Shown one piece after another: positions 33,272-45,529 of a stretch of DNA of 64,000 nucleotides. Positions within the stretch are counted from its first letter, which is position 1. The number at the start of each line of letters is the position of its first letter. A program made the translations under genes and the position numbers. The stretch spans positions 131,998,714 through 132,062,713 of the forward strand of contig NC_073691.1 of the NCBI RefSeq assembly GCF_029784155.1. The letters are read 5' to 3'. The notes under the pieces are model-generated. The model made no database searches. It saw only the letters and a list, made by a program, of their open reading frames with translations, and was not told the DNA's origin. Origin of the DNA: Uranotaenia lowii (lineage: Eukaryota > Arthropoda > Insecta > Diptera > Culicidae).

Positions 33272-33505
33272 ACTGAACTGATTCAGGTTATAGATAGAGG
33301 GAATTTCAAATTTTGAAGTTGATAGTTCGATTATTTGTTGCAATTATTTGATGTGAGAAGGAATAAGAGATTGGGGCAAATTTCTATATTTAAATTTTAT
33401 TCTTTGCATTTAATAAAAAATATATTTAAGTTCATGTCTGTCAATTATTAATTTTTCGTAAGTTTTGTTAGTTTTTTTTTTCATTCTAGTCTTTGTTGAA
33501 ATTAT

Positions 33506-33865
33506 TGTCATTTTTTTGTCATTTTTGTCATTTTTGTCATTTTTGTCATTTTTGTTATTTTTGTCATTTTTGTCATTTTTTGTCATTTTTGTCATTTTTG
33601 TCATTTTTGTCATTTTTGTCATTTTTGTCATTTTTGTCATTTTTGTCATTTTTGTCATTTTTGTCATTTTTGTCATTTTTGTCATTTTTGTCATTTTTGT
33701 CATTTTTGTCATTTTTGTCATTTTTGTCATTTTTGTCATTTTTGTCATTTTTGTCATTTTTGTCATTTTTGTCATTTTTGTCATTTTTGTCATTTTTGTC
33801 ATTTTTGTCATTTTTGTCATTTTTGTCATTTTTGTCATTTTTGTCATTTTTGTCATTTTTGTCAT
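33506..33865. repeat. 9-bp satellite (TTTTTGTCA)n, left block
   Basis: About 40 near-perfect copies of TTTTTGTCA run to the left end of BEL-3. Long open frames through it are artefacts of a period divisible by three. The right block is at 41898-42950; the two were one array before BEL-3 inserted. Confidence 0.95.
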
Positions 33866-34632
33866 TGTGGCCACCGTGGCCAAAATGTTCCCTCTTGGCC
33901 GAAAGCTAAGCTGGTCCTCGGTCCTTTGCGTATCCAGTGGACTGTAGGCTGGATAGGGTACCCAATTGACCTCCTTGGTCGTTCGATATAACGGCGATTT
34001 CGGGTAAGTTTTCTCGATCGATCTTGGCAATAATAATAGCACGAATTTGATTTACACACCGATTTATTAGTTAACAAAAACTCATTTTATTATGGGCTAG
34101 CAACTAAACTATATTGAGAATTATTCTCTAAAATTTACAACTAATTATTAAGCAAAGTTTGCCATCGATCTGTTTTCGTTCGAGCACAGCAGAATTCTGA
34201 TCTTGCTCAAGCCTAGCCAAAATTTGTTCTTCTAATAATGCCTTCTTTGGCGCATTTTTCAAAATCATTTAGAATGACAAAAAAGTAATAATAAAAAGTA
34301 ACTAGCTTAATCTATTATTATTTTCTGGTTGTTGAACTCTCTTCTGGTTGGGTGGATTCTGGGCTATCACCCCACCTCCCCCTCATGTGTTGATCGTTTC
34401 TCGCCTCCCCCTCGGATGATGATCATTCTCGGTCGCACTCTGTTGGGAGCGATTGGGATGATAATGATGATGTTGTGTTGCTCTCGTAGAGTAGAAAAAT
34501 AGGGATGCTGTAGCCACTCTCAAGGGATCTTTCGGTTCTCTCTCTTGGTTTGCCTCAGTTGTGGATCGCAGTTTGGTAATTTGATGACGTCATAAACCAG
34601 TGGCTCGCAACCACCGATTGCGTTCCGCAACA
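33866..34632 (-). repeat. BEL-3 3' LTR
   Basis: The repeat matches 41132-41897 throughout except at its outer (minus 3') tip. There the plus strand reads TGTGGCCACCGTGG against TGTTCCTCCGTGG in the other LTR. The sequence GGGCGAGAA on the minus strand just before the LTR (34633-34641) is the probable polypurine tract. Confidence 0.9.
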
Positions 34633-34709
34633 TTCTCGCCCACACTGAAATTCTGGGGATTTCTGAAATAAAAGAACAGAACTCTCGAACAAGGTATGTG
34701 TGGAGCCAA

Positions 34710-37700
34710 CTAATTTTGATCAGGAGATACCAAATCTTCCTCCTTGGAATCGACAGATGGAAGTATGCAAATTTTCTCCACCGGTCGCGTAGTGGAACCC
34801 TTCGCAGTTTTTAATGTAACCACGCGGACGACTCTGTCGTCCCCGGGGTGTAGTTGGAGTATGCGTGCCAATTTCCACCGGGCTGGCGGTAGACCTTCTT
34901 CACGCATAACGACGAGCTGACCTTCAGTAATTTTGATTGGCGGTTGCCAACGTTTCGCTCGTCCCTGTAGCTGTGTCAAATACTCCGTACGCCATCTCTT
35001 CCAGAATTCTCGTAATTGCTTTTGAACTGCCTGCCAGTAGTGAAGTCGGTTCATGGGAATATTTGAGAAATCTGGATCTGGTAGTTGCTGTATTGGTTTG
35101 CCAATTATGAAGTGTCCGGGAGTCAGAGGTTCCAGGTCGTTGGGATCTTCTGACTGCGATGTAATTGGTCGTGAGTTCAAGCAGGCCTCTACTTGAACCA
35201 ACAATGTGGTGAAGTCTTCAGGGTTAACTGGATTGTCCCCCAAGACGCGTATTAAATGGTGTTTCGCCGATCGTACCGCCGCCTCCCATAATCCTCCAAA
35301 GTGCGGCGCGCCGGCCGGGTTGAAATGCCACTTGATTCCATCTCCTGCGTATTCTCGTGCCATTTTCTCCTTGTGAGCTTCGCTGGTTAGTAGTTTACGA
35401 AGCTGGTTGTCGGCGCCTACAAAATTCGTCCCATTATCCGAGTAAATGTCTGAACATTTTCCTCGCCTTGCGGTGAATCTCCTTAGCGCTTGAATGAACC
35501 GTTCCGTCGACAAATCAGACACCAGCTCAAGGTGTACGGCCTTCGTAGTCATGCAGACAAAAAGGGCGACATAACCCTTAGAAACTGGTCTGCGGGGAGC
35601 AAGACGTAGATAAACCGGACCAAAGTAATCTACACCAGTGCGACTAAAGGGTGCCGCGATGGTGACTCGGGCTGCTGGAAGTTCGCCCATGAACTGCTGG
35701 ATGGCTCTTGGTTTTACTCGGAAACAACGCTGACACTGATGTACCACAATTCGGGTGATATTCCGACCTCCAAGTGGCCAGTACTTGAGCCGCACTGTTG
35801 CGAGTAGAAGTTGCGGGCTGGCGTGGAGCAAACGCTTGTGGTAGTGCTCTATAATCATTCTGGTTATCGGGTGTTTTGCAGGAAGGACTATCGGATGCTT
35901 CGTATTCTCTGCTTCGCTAGAATGTCTGAGTCGACCACCAACTCGGATAAGATTGTCTTCTGAAAGCATCGGGTTGAAAAACCGTAACTGCGAGCTTCGG
36001 GGAACAGGCTGCTGCCTTTTGAGTGCTTTCCATTCTTCGCTAAGGTCTTCTTGCTGTGCGTGGCGAATGATGATGAATTCAGATTCTTGCAACTCTTCTG
36101 TAGTCAGAAAACCTTCTGTTTGCTTTCGTTTCTGAGTTGGCTTCAAATACCGACGCAAATACGCCGTCCTCCTAACCATGTCGCTAAATGTTGAAAACTG
36201 CTTAACGTACCACCTTCCAAATGCTTCCCTTTCGACCGCCGAACACTGAACCGCCTCACGTCGAAATTCTTTAGCTACTTCGTCTTCATTGAACGTTACC
36301 GGTGCGTTAGGCCAAGTGCTGTGGTCGTTTTTCAGCCATTGAGGGCCTTCCCACCATAGTTCGTTGTACAGAATATCTCCAGGTGATAAACCTCTCGATA
36401 TGAGATCCGCTGGATTACAGGTTCCTGGTACATGATTCCATACATGCTGCTCCGTAATTTGTTGAATCTTGGAAACTCTGTTCCCGACGAATACCGTAAG
36501 CGTGCTGGGGATTGCCTTCAGCCATTGCAGCACGCACGATGAATCAGACCAGAAGAATACCTTGGGATTGAATTTGACTGCCTTGATGACCATTTCTGAA
36601 AGCTGTGCTCCGTGCAAAGCTCCGCATAGTTCCAATCGAGGGATTGACTGCGTTTTCAAAGGGGCTATTTTCGATTTGGATGTAAGCAGCGATACCTTTA
36701 CTCTGCCGTCTGTATCAACGCTCCTAAAATACGCGCAGGCACCATATGCGCGTTCTGAGGCATCTGTGAACACATGCAACTGAATTTCCGTAGCATTCGG
36801 TATTACCACACAGCGTGAAATCGTCAACTTATTCAGGAGTGGAAGTTTTTCTTGGAAATTACGCCAGTCTTCTGCCATCTCGTGTGGCAAAGGTTGATCC
36901 CAATCTACGCTCTTACCGTCGGCACCCTGGAGGCACCAAATCTTCTGCATGAATATCTTTGCCGACGTCACTACAGCTCCGATGAAGCCTAGAGGATCGA
37001 ATAGAGCAGCGATGAACGACAACACCTTCCGCTTGGTTAAATTTTTAACGCCTTCCAAATCCGCTATGTTGAAGTGAAATTTGAGAACATCCCTTCCTGG
37101 TAACCACGTCAACCCTAGCGTGCGAACTGCAGGATCTGGATCTAGATCAACACCAATCTCTCCTTTCAATGCCAAATTTTCTGGAGAAACATCTAGGAGA
37201 ACCTCCGGAGAATTTGAAGCCCATTTTCTGAAGCAGAACCCGCCACTAATTGCGCACAGCTCAAGTTGTCTACGAAGTTCAGCAACTTCCGAAACATCTG
37301 CACCTCCAGTTAAAACATCGTCCATGTAAACGTCATCCATCAACGATATTGCCGCTTGAGGAAAACGTTCTCTTTCATCCGTCGCCAGTTGCTTTAGAGT
37401 TCTGGTAGCCAAAAATGGGGCAGGTTTGGTCCCATACGTAACCGTTGCCAATTCATAAGTTTCCACCTCCTCGTCTGGTGAATTACGCCACAAAATACTT
37501 TGAAACGGCATGTCGTTTGGATGAACCTTGATTTGCCGGAACATTTTTTCGATGTCGGCTACCAACATAATATGTCTCGTTCTGCTGCGAAGTATAAGTG
37601 ATCGGAGATCGTCTTGGATGACCGGTCCACAAAGTAATGCGTCGTTCAGCGACCTTCCTGTGCTTGTTCGACACGACGCATCGAAAACCACGCGTACCTT

Positions 37701-39980
37701 GGTGGTTGTGCTGGATTGTTTCACCACTGGATGATGCGGAAGATAACACCTCTTTTTATCGTCGGCTGGATTGATGTGTACCTTATGCATGTGTCCCAAT
37801 TCTCGGTATTCCTGCATAAACTTGTTGTATTCCTGACGCAACTCTGGTTCCCTCAGAAGTCTACGTTCAATACTTTGCAGTCGCCGCATGGCGATGTCCC
37901 TTGACTCGCCTACCGTTTCAAACCCGTTCTCATTTTGAGGAAGTGATACCGTGTATCGACCGTCGTTGCCTCTTTTCACCGTTCGCACATAGTGCTCCTC
38001 GCATCGTTACTCTTCCGGAGAATAAATCACTGCCGATTCTATTTCATCGCAAGCCCAAAACTGTGCCATCAACTGCTCCAGACCACCCGTTGCTACCACA
38101 TTACAAGAAATCCTCGTCGCTTGATCGTACATGTTGACGGCGCCTGTCGCAATCCAACCAAATACCGTCTCGGTGAATGTGGGAAGTCCATTTCCCAATT
38201 GTATCCTTTTTCCGGCCTTGAAGAATGAGAAGAAGTGTTCAATTCCAAGCACCATGTCGACCGACCTGGTTTCGAAGAATGCTGGATCGGCTAGCTCGAC
38301 GTCTGGCAATTTCCATCCATTAACGTCAACGCTCGAAGTTGGTAAATCCGCTGTGACTGTTGGAAGCACCAAGAAATCCATCCTGTATCGAGAGTTCGAA
38401 ATCCTCGATTTGACGAGAAGATTGGCCTTGTGCTTCACTCTTGCTACTGCTTGCCCAATGCCTTGAACTGAGACGTCTGCCTGCCTGCGCTGAACCTGTA
38501 ACAGCTGTATGAGGCTTTCCGATACGAAGTTCGATTCTGATCCCGAATCCAGCAGTGCCCGCGCTGGATGGGAAACGCCGTTGTCGTCCTCCACTAGAAC
38601 GACCGCTGTAGCAAGTAGAACGGAAGATGTGCGATGCCCCGAAAGATTAGCCGATGTAGTCTCCCTGATTCTAGTACCTTCTCCAGACCCATTTGGATTT
38701 CCGCCTTGTGAATTAGAGCCCTTGCTCTCAGCGTTGGATTCCGATCGATAACAAACCATGGTGTGGTGCTTGCCCTTGCAGCCTCGACAGAGAAAACGTG
38801 AAGTACAATCCGCAGCCAAATGTCCGTGCCTAAGACAGTTCCTGCACAACGAGTTGTTCCGAACTAGCTTGTCCCTGGAAGCTATCGACATTTTCCTGAA
38901 TGTAGCGCATTCGTGAAGCATATGTGTACCCGAGCATGCAGCACATCGTCCCCCTGACTGATGTGATTGAGAAGAGTTGAAGTTTATCTTGGTTGGTACT
39001 TGTCGTCTCCTTGACGACTGCGGGAAATCAGCCTTCGATTCCGGCTTGACCGGAAGTGAACCCAAAACTCGAACGCGCCTTTGGATAAACTCCGTCAGAT
39101 CCTTAAGTGTATCCTTTTCCTTGGACGACGACTGCTCCTCCCAGCCTCGGCGTGTTGTTGCATCTAATCGTGAACTCAAGATGTACAGAAGAAGTAAGTC
39201 CCTATAATCGACTCGCGTTACCAGTTGGTCGAGTGTATTCACTGCTCTTTCAAAGCTCTCTAGCAATGATTGCAGCTCCGCTCCAGATTCCTTCGCAAGG
39301 GGGGTTGGTAGATTGAAAAGAGTTTGCACCTGTCGACGTCGAAGCAGCTTACTATCGTTATAGTGTTTTGTCATCGTGTCCCACGCAATTTGATAGTTGG
39401 CCCTGGTGATAGGAAAGGGGTCGACTAAAGCCTTTGCTTCACCTGCCAAACATCCCTTTAAGTAGTGGAATTTTTCGATTTCAGGTAGATCAGGTTTGCA
39501 GTGTATCAGCGAGGTGTACAAATCACGGAAGCTCAGCCATTCGTCGACATTCCCATCGAAAGTCTGCAACTTGATCTGCGGCAAACGAACATGCTCCACG
39601 GTAGGGTGCTGCGAAGTTTCCAATCCAACAATCGTAGAGTTCAGAAAAATTCCGTCTTCCAACTGTCTCGCCTTATCCATCAACCTGGCCTTCGCGGTGT
39701 AGTAGCGGTCAGCAAACGTTGCTCGATCCTGGGCGTAGTCGTACTCGGCAGCATCATAGTCGTCATGAACCTCCAACTCCATAATGGCACTATTTACATT
39801 TTCCCATGATTCATCAATTCTTTCTAAACGCACTTTCACATCACTGGCAGACACAGTAGCTGAATGCAGCGATTCCACGAACTTGAAAATATTGTCGAAA
39901 ATATCCTGCAGGCCTTTAAGTTTGACTTGCAGAATCTTGAACGTCACCGACTTCTTGGTACCTTGTGATGGCCCGGGCAT
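34710..39980 (-). pseudogene. BEL-3 Gag-Pol polyprotein, one in-frame TAA
   Basis: The start is ATG at 39980 (MPGPSQGTKK); the frame is 1,757 codons including TAA at codon 658 (38007-38009). In order: DUF1759-type Gag (~130-330), knuckles CAACSGTHMLHEC, CRNCLRHGHLAADC and CRGCKGKHH, protease RALLDSGSE (Asp 478), TAA, RT with YMDD at 885, RNase H (FTDASERAYG), integrase H2C2 domain, catalytic D1451, D1515, E1566, and DUF5641-like C-terminus. The TAA aligns with the Gln codon in BEL-1 (EEQYCE against EE-stop-RCEE), so C-to-T change of CAA is the simplest cause. Otherwise no lesion is seen. Readthrough at this Gag-Pro/RT border cannot be excluded. Confidence 0.9.
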
Positions 39981-41110
39981 GATGAATCGTTAAACTCCCT
40001 CGCAGTTGACAGAAATTGAATGAGAGCGTAAGTATTTGAATCTTTATGCCTAGCTTCGTGAAGGACATATACTGTAGTGCTACTAACCTACCGGAACAAC
40101 CGGTGCGACTCCACTACAGGTAAATGTCTGTCGACTGCTATCGAGCTTAATTTATTGATATTATTTGCTCGCGGTCCAGGGCACCAATGTTCATGAGAGG
40201 CAATCGAAATAGTAGATGTAGTATGCAGAATATTTCAAACTTCGACTAAACACATACTGTTCTAACTAACCTGAACAAAAAAATATGTTGAGCGGCAGGT
40301 TAAGAAGAACAATTGCCGAATCTCCAATTCCAAAATTAAAATCCTCGGAAAATACGATAAAATAATTTTCCAAATCGATGCGCTGTTTATGGATGTTTCC
40401 TTTTGGTTCAATAAGTTCCACAGATGTTGCTCACAGATTCATACATATGATTGTTGTTCGAGAATTCATAAAGGGTTGGATGTAGTATCGATCAAGGCCT
40501 TGCTTCGGCTAGACATATACGAGGTGTAGTTTTTTTTTTATTTACCTTAACGGAAAACTCGTGCGGTGTCCTCGTCTCGTCTCAACCGGTCGTCGGGCTC
40601 GTGAACGTGCGTAAAAAGGTCTCCAGAGTTGTGAATTCCGTGAATCCGAATTCCGCGAATTTCCGAAAATCACAAATCGATGTTGTGATGAATGTTGTGA
40701 TGAATGGCGGTTTGCAGCAATTAAATGCTACTCTCAATTTGGGGCTTCCAATGACGTCGTCGTCGATGACGATGATGACGGTAAGTTTAGTGATGATGTG
40801 TGGCAGGAAAAATAGAAGTGGTGTAGTAACCGAAAAGAGTCCAAGCAACGGCTGGACATATATTTGTGTGTATTTTACCTGTGAAACCAGGAATTCCGCC
40901 TGGAATTGTCCTCCGTTGCAAGGCGATGAATTGTGCGTGAAAATCCGATCCAAATTCGTGCTAACCAGAGTGCATATGGTGTGGTGATGATGTGGTGAGA
41001 TGATGATCCCAACTTGTTGGTGAGATATCACTGAGTGAGTTGATGAGATCACGACCACAATGCGACAGCGAGCCTAACGATTCCTCGGTGGAATCGTTTC
41101 AACGTTGTTT
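39981..41110 (-). other. BEL-3 long 5' leader
   Basis: There are 1.13 kb between the primer site and the Gag ATG, against about 330 bp in BEL-1 and 23 bp in BEL-2. Frames of ~128-158 codons occur on both strands with no recognisable domain, and I treat them as chance. The leader may hold packaging signals. Confidence 0.6.
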
Positions 41111-41128
41111 ATCCGGCTCGAAGGACCA
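41111..41128 (-). promoter_or_regulatory. BEL-3 primer binding site, tRNA-Tyr type
   Basis: The plus strand reads ATCCGGCTCGAAGGACCA, identical to the 3' end of metazoan tRNA-Tyr with CCA (from memory). It lies 3 bases from the LTR edge at 41132. Confidence 0.85.
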
Positions 41129-41131
41129 AAA

Positions 41132-41897
41132 TGTTCCTCCGTGGCCAAAATGTTCCCTCTTGGCCGAAAGCTAAGCTGGTCCTCGGTCCTTTGCGTATCC
41201 AGTGGACTGTAGGCTGGATAGGGTACCCAATTGACCTCCTTGGTCGTTCGATATAACGGCGATTTCGGGTAAGTTTTCTCGATCGATCTTGGCAATAATA
41301 ATAGCACGAATTTGATTTACACACCGATTTATTAGTTAACAAAAACTCATTTTATTATGGGCTAGCAACTAAACTATATTGAGAATTATTCTCTAAAATT
41401 TACAACTAATTATTAAGCAAAGTTTGCCATCGATCTGTTTTCGTTCGAGCACAGCAGAATTCTGATCTTGCTCAAGCCTAGCCAAAATTTGTTCTTCTAA
41501 TAATGCCTTCTTTGGCGCATTTTTCAAAATCATTTAGAATGACAAAAAAGTAATAATAAAAAGTAACTAGCTTAATCTATTATTATTTTCTGGTTGTTGA
41601 ACTCTCTTCTGGTTGGGTGGATTCTGGGCTATCACCCCACCTCCCCCTCATGTGTTGATCGTTTCTCGCCTCCCCCTCGGATGATGATCATTCTCGGTCG
41701 CACTCTGTTGGGAGCGATTGGGATGATAATGATGATGTTGTGTTGCTCTCGTAGAGTAGAAAAATAGGGATGCTGTAGCCACTCTCAAGGGATCTTTCGG
41801 TTCTCTCTCTTGGTTTGCCTCAGTTGTGGATCGCAGTTTGGTAATTTGATGACGTCATAAACCAGTGGCTCGCAACCACCGATTGCGTTCCGCAACA
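41132..41897 (-). repeat. BEL-3 5' LTR
   Basis: The 766-bp LTR carries a minus-strand polyadenylation hexamer AATAAA near 41325-41332. Both LTRs contain the same CCACCTCCCCCTCATG and TGATGACGTCATAAACC segments; the second includes a CRE-like TGACGTCA palindrome. Confidence 0.9.
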
Positions 41898-42950
41898 GTC
41901 ATTTTTGTCATTTTTGTCATTTTTGTCATTTTTGTCATTTTTGTCATTTTTATCATTTTTGTCATTTTTGTCATTTTTGTCATTTTTGTCATTTTTGTCA
42001 TTTTTGTCATTTTTGTCATTTTTGTCATTTTTGTCATTTTTGTCATTTTTGTCATTTTTGTCATTTTTGTCATTTTTGTCATTTTTGTCATTTTTGTCAT
42101 TTTTGTCATTTTTGTCATTTTTGTCATTTTTGTCATTTTTGTCATTTTTGTCATTTTTGTCATTTTTGTCATTTTTGACATTTTTGACATTTTTGTCATT
42201 TTTGTCATTTTTGTCATTTTTGTCATTTTTGTCATTTTTGTCATTTTTGTCATTTTTGTCATTTTTGTCATTTTTGTCATTTTTGTCATTTTTGTCATTT
42301 TTGTCATTTTTGTCATTTTTGTCATTTTTGTCATTTTTGTCATTTTTGTCATTTTTGTCATTTTTGTCATTTTTGTCATTTTTGTCATTTTTGTCATTTT
42401 TGTCATTTTTGTCATTTTTGTCATTTTTGTCATTTTTGTCATTTTTGTCATTTTTGTCATTTTTGTCATTTTTGTCATTTTTGTCATTTTTGTCATTTTT
42501 GTCATTTTTGTCATTTTTGTCATTTTTGTCATTTTTGTCATTTTTGTCATTTTTGTCATTTTTGTCATTTTTGTCATTTTTGTCATTTTTGTCATTTTTG
42601 TCATTTTTGTCATTTTTGTCATTTTTGTCATTTTTGTCATTTTTGTCATTTTTTTAATTTTTGTCATTTTTGTCATTTTTGTCATTTTTGTCATTTTTGT
42701 CATTTTTGTAATTTTTGTAATTTTTGTCATTTTTGTCATTTTTGTCATTTTTGTCATTTTTGTCATTTTTGTCATTTTTGTCATTTTTGTCATTTTTGTC
42801 ATTTTTGTCATTTTTGTCATTTTTGTCATTTTTGTCATTTTTGTCATTTTTGTCATTTTTGCCATTTTTGTCATATTTGTCATTTTTGTCATTTTTGTCA
42901 TTTTTGTCATTTTTTTTTTCATCTTACGCCATTTTTGTCATTTTTTTAAT
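41898..42950. repeat. 9-bp satellite (TTTTTGTCA)n, right block
   Basis: About 115 copies with rare variants (TTTTTATCA near 41946, TTTTTGACA near 42177, TTTTTGTAA near 42708). The right edge degrades into T-rich sequence near 42905-42950. Confidence 0.95.
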
Positions 42951-44328
42951 TTGAATCAAATTAGTAGCAAGTGGTAGATAAAAAAATATTTTAGAATTAT
43001 TTGAATGTCATTCAAATTCAGTTCCTAAATAAAGATTTTCTACAATATTTCGTTCTCATTCCTCTCTACGCTTCAGAATCATTCCAATAGGATAGTTCAT
43101 TGTTCTTGTTGTCGAAATTACTTTTCTTGGGTCTTACTTTTGTGGAGTATCTCAATTTGTTGCTGTCTCGATAACTTAGTAATTTTTATGAAATTGTTGT
43201 TTTATACTAATACGGAATGAATCTTCTTATCATTTTATATGATGTGGAATAATTCGAATGATTCTGCTTCAACCAAACGCAAGCCATCCACGAAGAAGCG
43301 TCGCGTCGCGTCAGCGTTTCACTTAAATCCGCACGCATAATGCGTAGGAGTGCGTCGATCCACGGGAATCCGTTTTCCCGGGCAATTCAGCAATATTCCA
43401 CAGGCTTCATCAGCAAAATGGGGTCTGGGAGATGAATTTTCCAACATCGTCAACCGGGGGTGGAAATTTATGCCCGCTCCGCCCCATCCATAATCGTCTC
43501 AGTTGTTGTTTGTTGGATGTCGAAATAATTCATGTGCCTTGTTGTGCCGCGGCTCCGTACGATTGAATTGATTTTCATTTTGTTTCCACTTCTCACATCC
43601 GAATCGGAATTGATACAGCATTTTTGTACCACGTACATATTATCCGTTTACTTGTGTACCAATAAATCTTCATCCACTTGACACATGACACAAGGCTTAA
43701 ACTTTGGTACCTCTTGTAATTTTTACGGAAGAAATTTGTTTTTGATTCACGAATTGCTCCCGGCCACCATCAGGATGAGTTGCTTAAGGAGGGGTGTGAA
43801 TAGGGTAAGGATAACAAGAATCCTAAGAACTGAGATTTTTTTACAAGTAACTGGAAACTGTGAAATTTATCAAAATTATCATGCATAACAGATTTATCCT
43901 CCATTTTTGTTTAACAATTTGTATAGAATACGACAATCGAATCGTTTGACTCTATAAAACAATAATAATTATATGAATTCATGAAATTGTCCTTATAAAA
44001 AAGTATTCAAGTTTAAACCACCACACGCGTCACGTTCAACTGCTCAGGAGTATTGCTTTTGGATATCATTCCATCCACACTTGAAATCCATACTGGTTTC
44101 CAAATTTTAATACCTACATATAGGTATTTTTCGACTAAGAGGATTGTATTCTCCGAAGAGTGGATAACCCAGAGTAACCGGTGCGGCAACGTGGAAAACT
44201 CATGACCGAGAATCGGTAGCAGTGATGGCTTATTTATTTTCCGATTTCCAATTTTCAACAAACGACTTACGATTTCACGCTCTGGATTCGGAAATGAATG
44301 AGTAGGCTCACTTAGCGTGAGTGTGTGT
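42951..44328. other. No supported gene; a G+C-richer island at 43265-43560
   Basis: The island near 43265-43560 contrasts with AT-rich surroundings but has no open frame or repeat that I can name. It may be conserved non-coding or intronic DNA. Confidence 0.35.
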
Positions 44329-44330
44329 AA

Positions 44331-45527
44331 AAGGTGATACGGTCAAAATTTGGTCAATATCAACTTGACGTATTTCTTTCAATTTTGCAATTAAAAAACC
44401 TGAACACCCCTCATTTTGAAGGTGTGTGTGTAGAATGTTGCTCCTATTTTGATTTTGGAATTCACTCTTCAGTTGTCAAAATGCCGTCCAAGGAAGAAGA
44501 GCAGCATATTTTGCTCGCGCATCGAGAAAATCCGAGCTACTCGCAGGCAAAGCTGGCAAAATCGCTAAAAGTTGCCAAATCAACCGTTACAAATTTAATT
44601 AAAGTCGACAGCCAGGAAGTCTGGATTGGGGGGAAATCGAAAACCGGAAGCCGCTGAGACGACAAAGAAAGTTGCCGGTAGTTTCAAGCGAAACCCTAAA
44701 CTCTCTCTCCGAGATGCCGCAAATAAGCTGGGTGTATCGTCTACAACCGTGCATCGAGCCAAAAAACGAGCCGGACTATCGACTTACACGAACGTAGTGA
44801 CGGCCAAAGCGATCCCGGAGGTTGTACACGACGATGCTGACGAAATTTGACTGCGTAGTAATGGACGACGAAACCTACGTCAAAGCCGACTACAAGCAGC
44901 TTCCGGGACAGGAGTTTTAAACGGCAAAAGGAAGGGGAAAGGTAGCAGATATTTTCAAGCCCATGAAACTGTCAAAGTTCGCGAAGAAATATCTGGTTTG
45001 GCAAGCCATCTGTACCTGTGGCTTGAAAAGCAGCATTTTCATAGCTTCCGGGACTGTCAACCAAGAAATTTACGTGGAAGAGTGTTTGAATAAACGTCTG
45101 CTGCCTTCCCTGCCATTACGGTAAAAAGGCCATGGAGTGGTACGCCGCCAACAACGTGCAGGTGGTTCCCAAGGACAAGAACCCTCCCAACACGCCAGAG
45201 CTCCGCCCAATTGAGAAATACTGGACTTTTGTCAAGCGGAACCTAAAGAAGACCAAAAACCTGCTAAGGACGAGCAGCAGTTCAAGGCAAACTAGCTTTC
45301 TGCGGCGAAGAAGGTGGACAAGATGGCTGAACAAAATCTGATGGCAGGGGTTAAGCGTAAGGTCCGGCAATTCGGATTAGGAAAAGCGGAAGCCTAACTG
45401 AATTTTTTCCTGAATTTTATACTTATTAAACTTGAAAAAGCAATTTAATTTGTTTTTTTTTTTAAATAAACGATTTCACCAATTTACACGCCTTTTCCCA
45501 TGACCAAATTTTGACCGTATCACCCTT
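44331..45527 (+). mobile_element. DD37E Tc1/mariner element, copy 1 (dead)
   Basis: The 1,197-bp element has ~28-bp inverted ends (AAAGGTGATACGGTC left; reverse complement of GACCGTATCACCCTT right) flanked by TA (44329-44330, 45528-45529), the Tc1/mariner target. It encodes a broken transposase. Copy 2, at 55012-57019, is inverted relative to it. Confidence 0.9.
44481..45397 (+). pseudogene. DD37E mariner transposase, copy 1
   Basis: The N-terminal HTH reads MPSKEEEQHILLAHRENPSYSQAKLAKSLKV. After frameshifts come TVHRAKKRAGLSTYTN, a first catalytic region VVMDDETYVKADYKQLPG, FAKKYLVWQAIC, and PPNTPELRPIEKYW with the terminal E. The block around the second Asp (WPDMASCHYGKK in copy 2) is missing because of a deletion near 45110. 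In copy 2 the spacing from that Asp to the E of RPIE is 37 residues, matching the mosquito ITmD37E family. Several frameshifts and stops disable it. Confidence 0.85.
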
Positions 45528-45529
45528 TA

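Larger units (their letters stand above)
33866..41897 (-). mobile_element. BEL-3: BEL/Pao element inserted in a 9-bp satellite
   Basis: The element is 8,032 bp on the minus strand. LTRs of 767 bp (33866-34632) and 766 bp (41132-41897) begin TGTTGCGGAAC on the minus strand. The 5-bp duplication GTCAT, part of the satellite unit, lies at 33861-33865 and 41898-41902. A tRNA-Tyr primer site adjoins the right LTR. The polyprotein frame is broken by a single TAA. The LTR start resembles that of BEL-1 (TGTTGCAGAAC), and domain sequences are closer to BEL-1 than to BEL-2. Confidence 0.95.

Noticed and set aside
33465..33947. Long open frames on both strands through the left TTTTTGTCA array
   Set aside because: A 9-bp period has no stop codons in several frames by arithmetic; the repetitive peptides (FVI, LSF, MTK) are not proteins.
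40582..41058. Frames of 128 and 158 codons in the BEL-3 leader
   Set aside because: They lie on both strands of a non-coding leader and have low-complexity stretches with no known motif.
41855..42977. Frames of up to 370 codons through the right TTTTTGTCA array
   Set aside because: Same artefact of a stop-free repeat whose period is a multiple of three.
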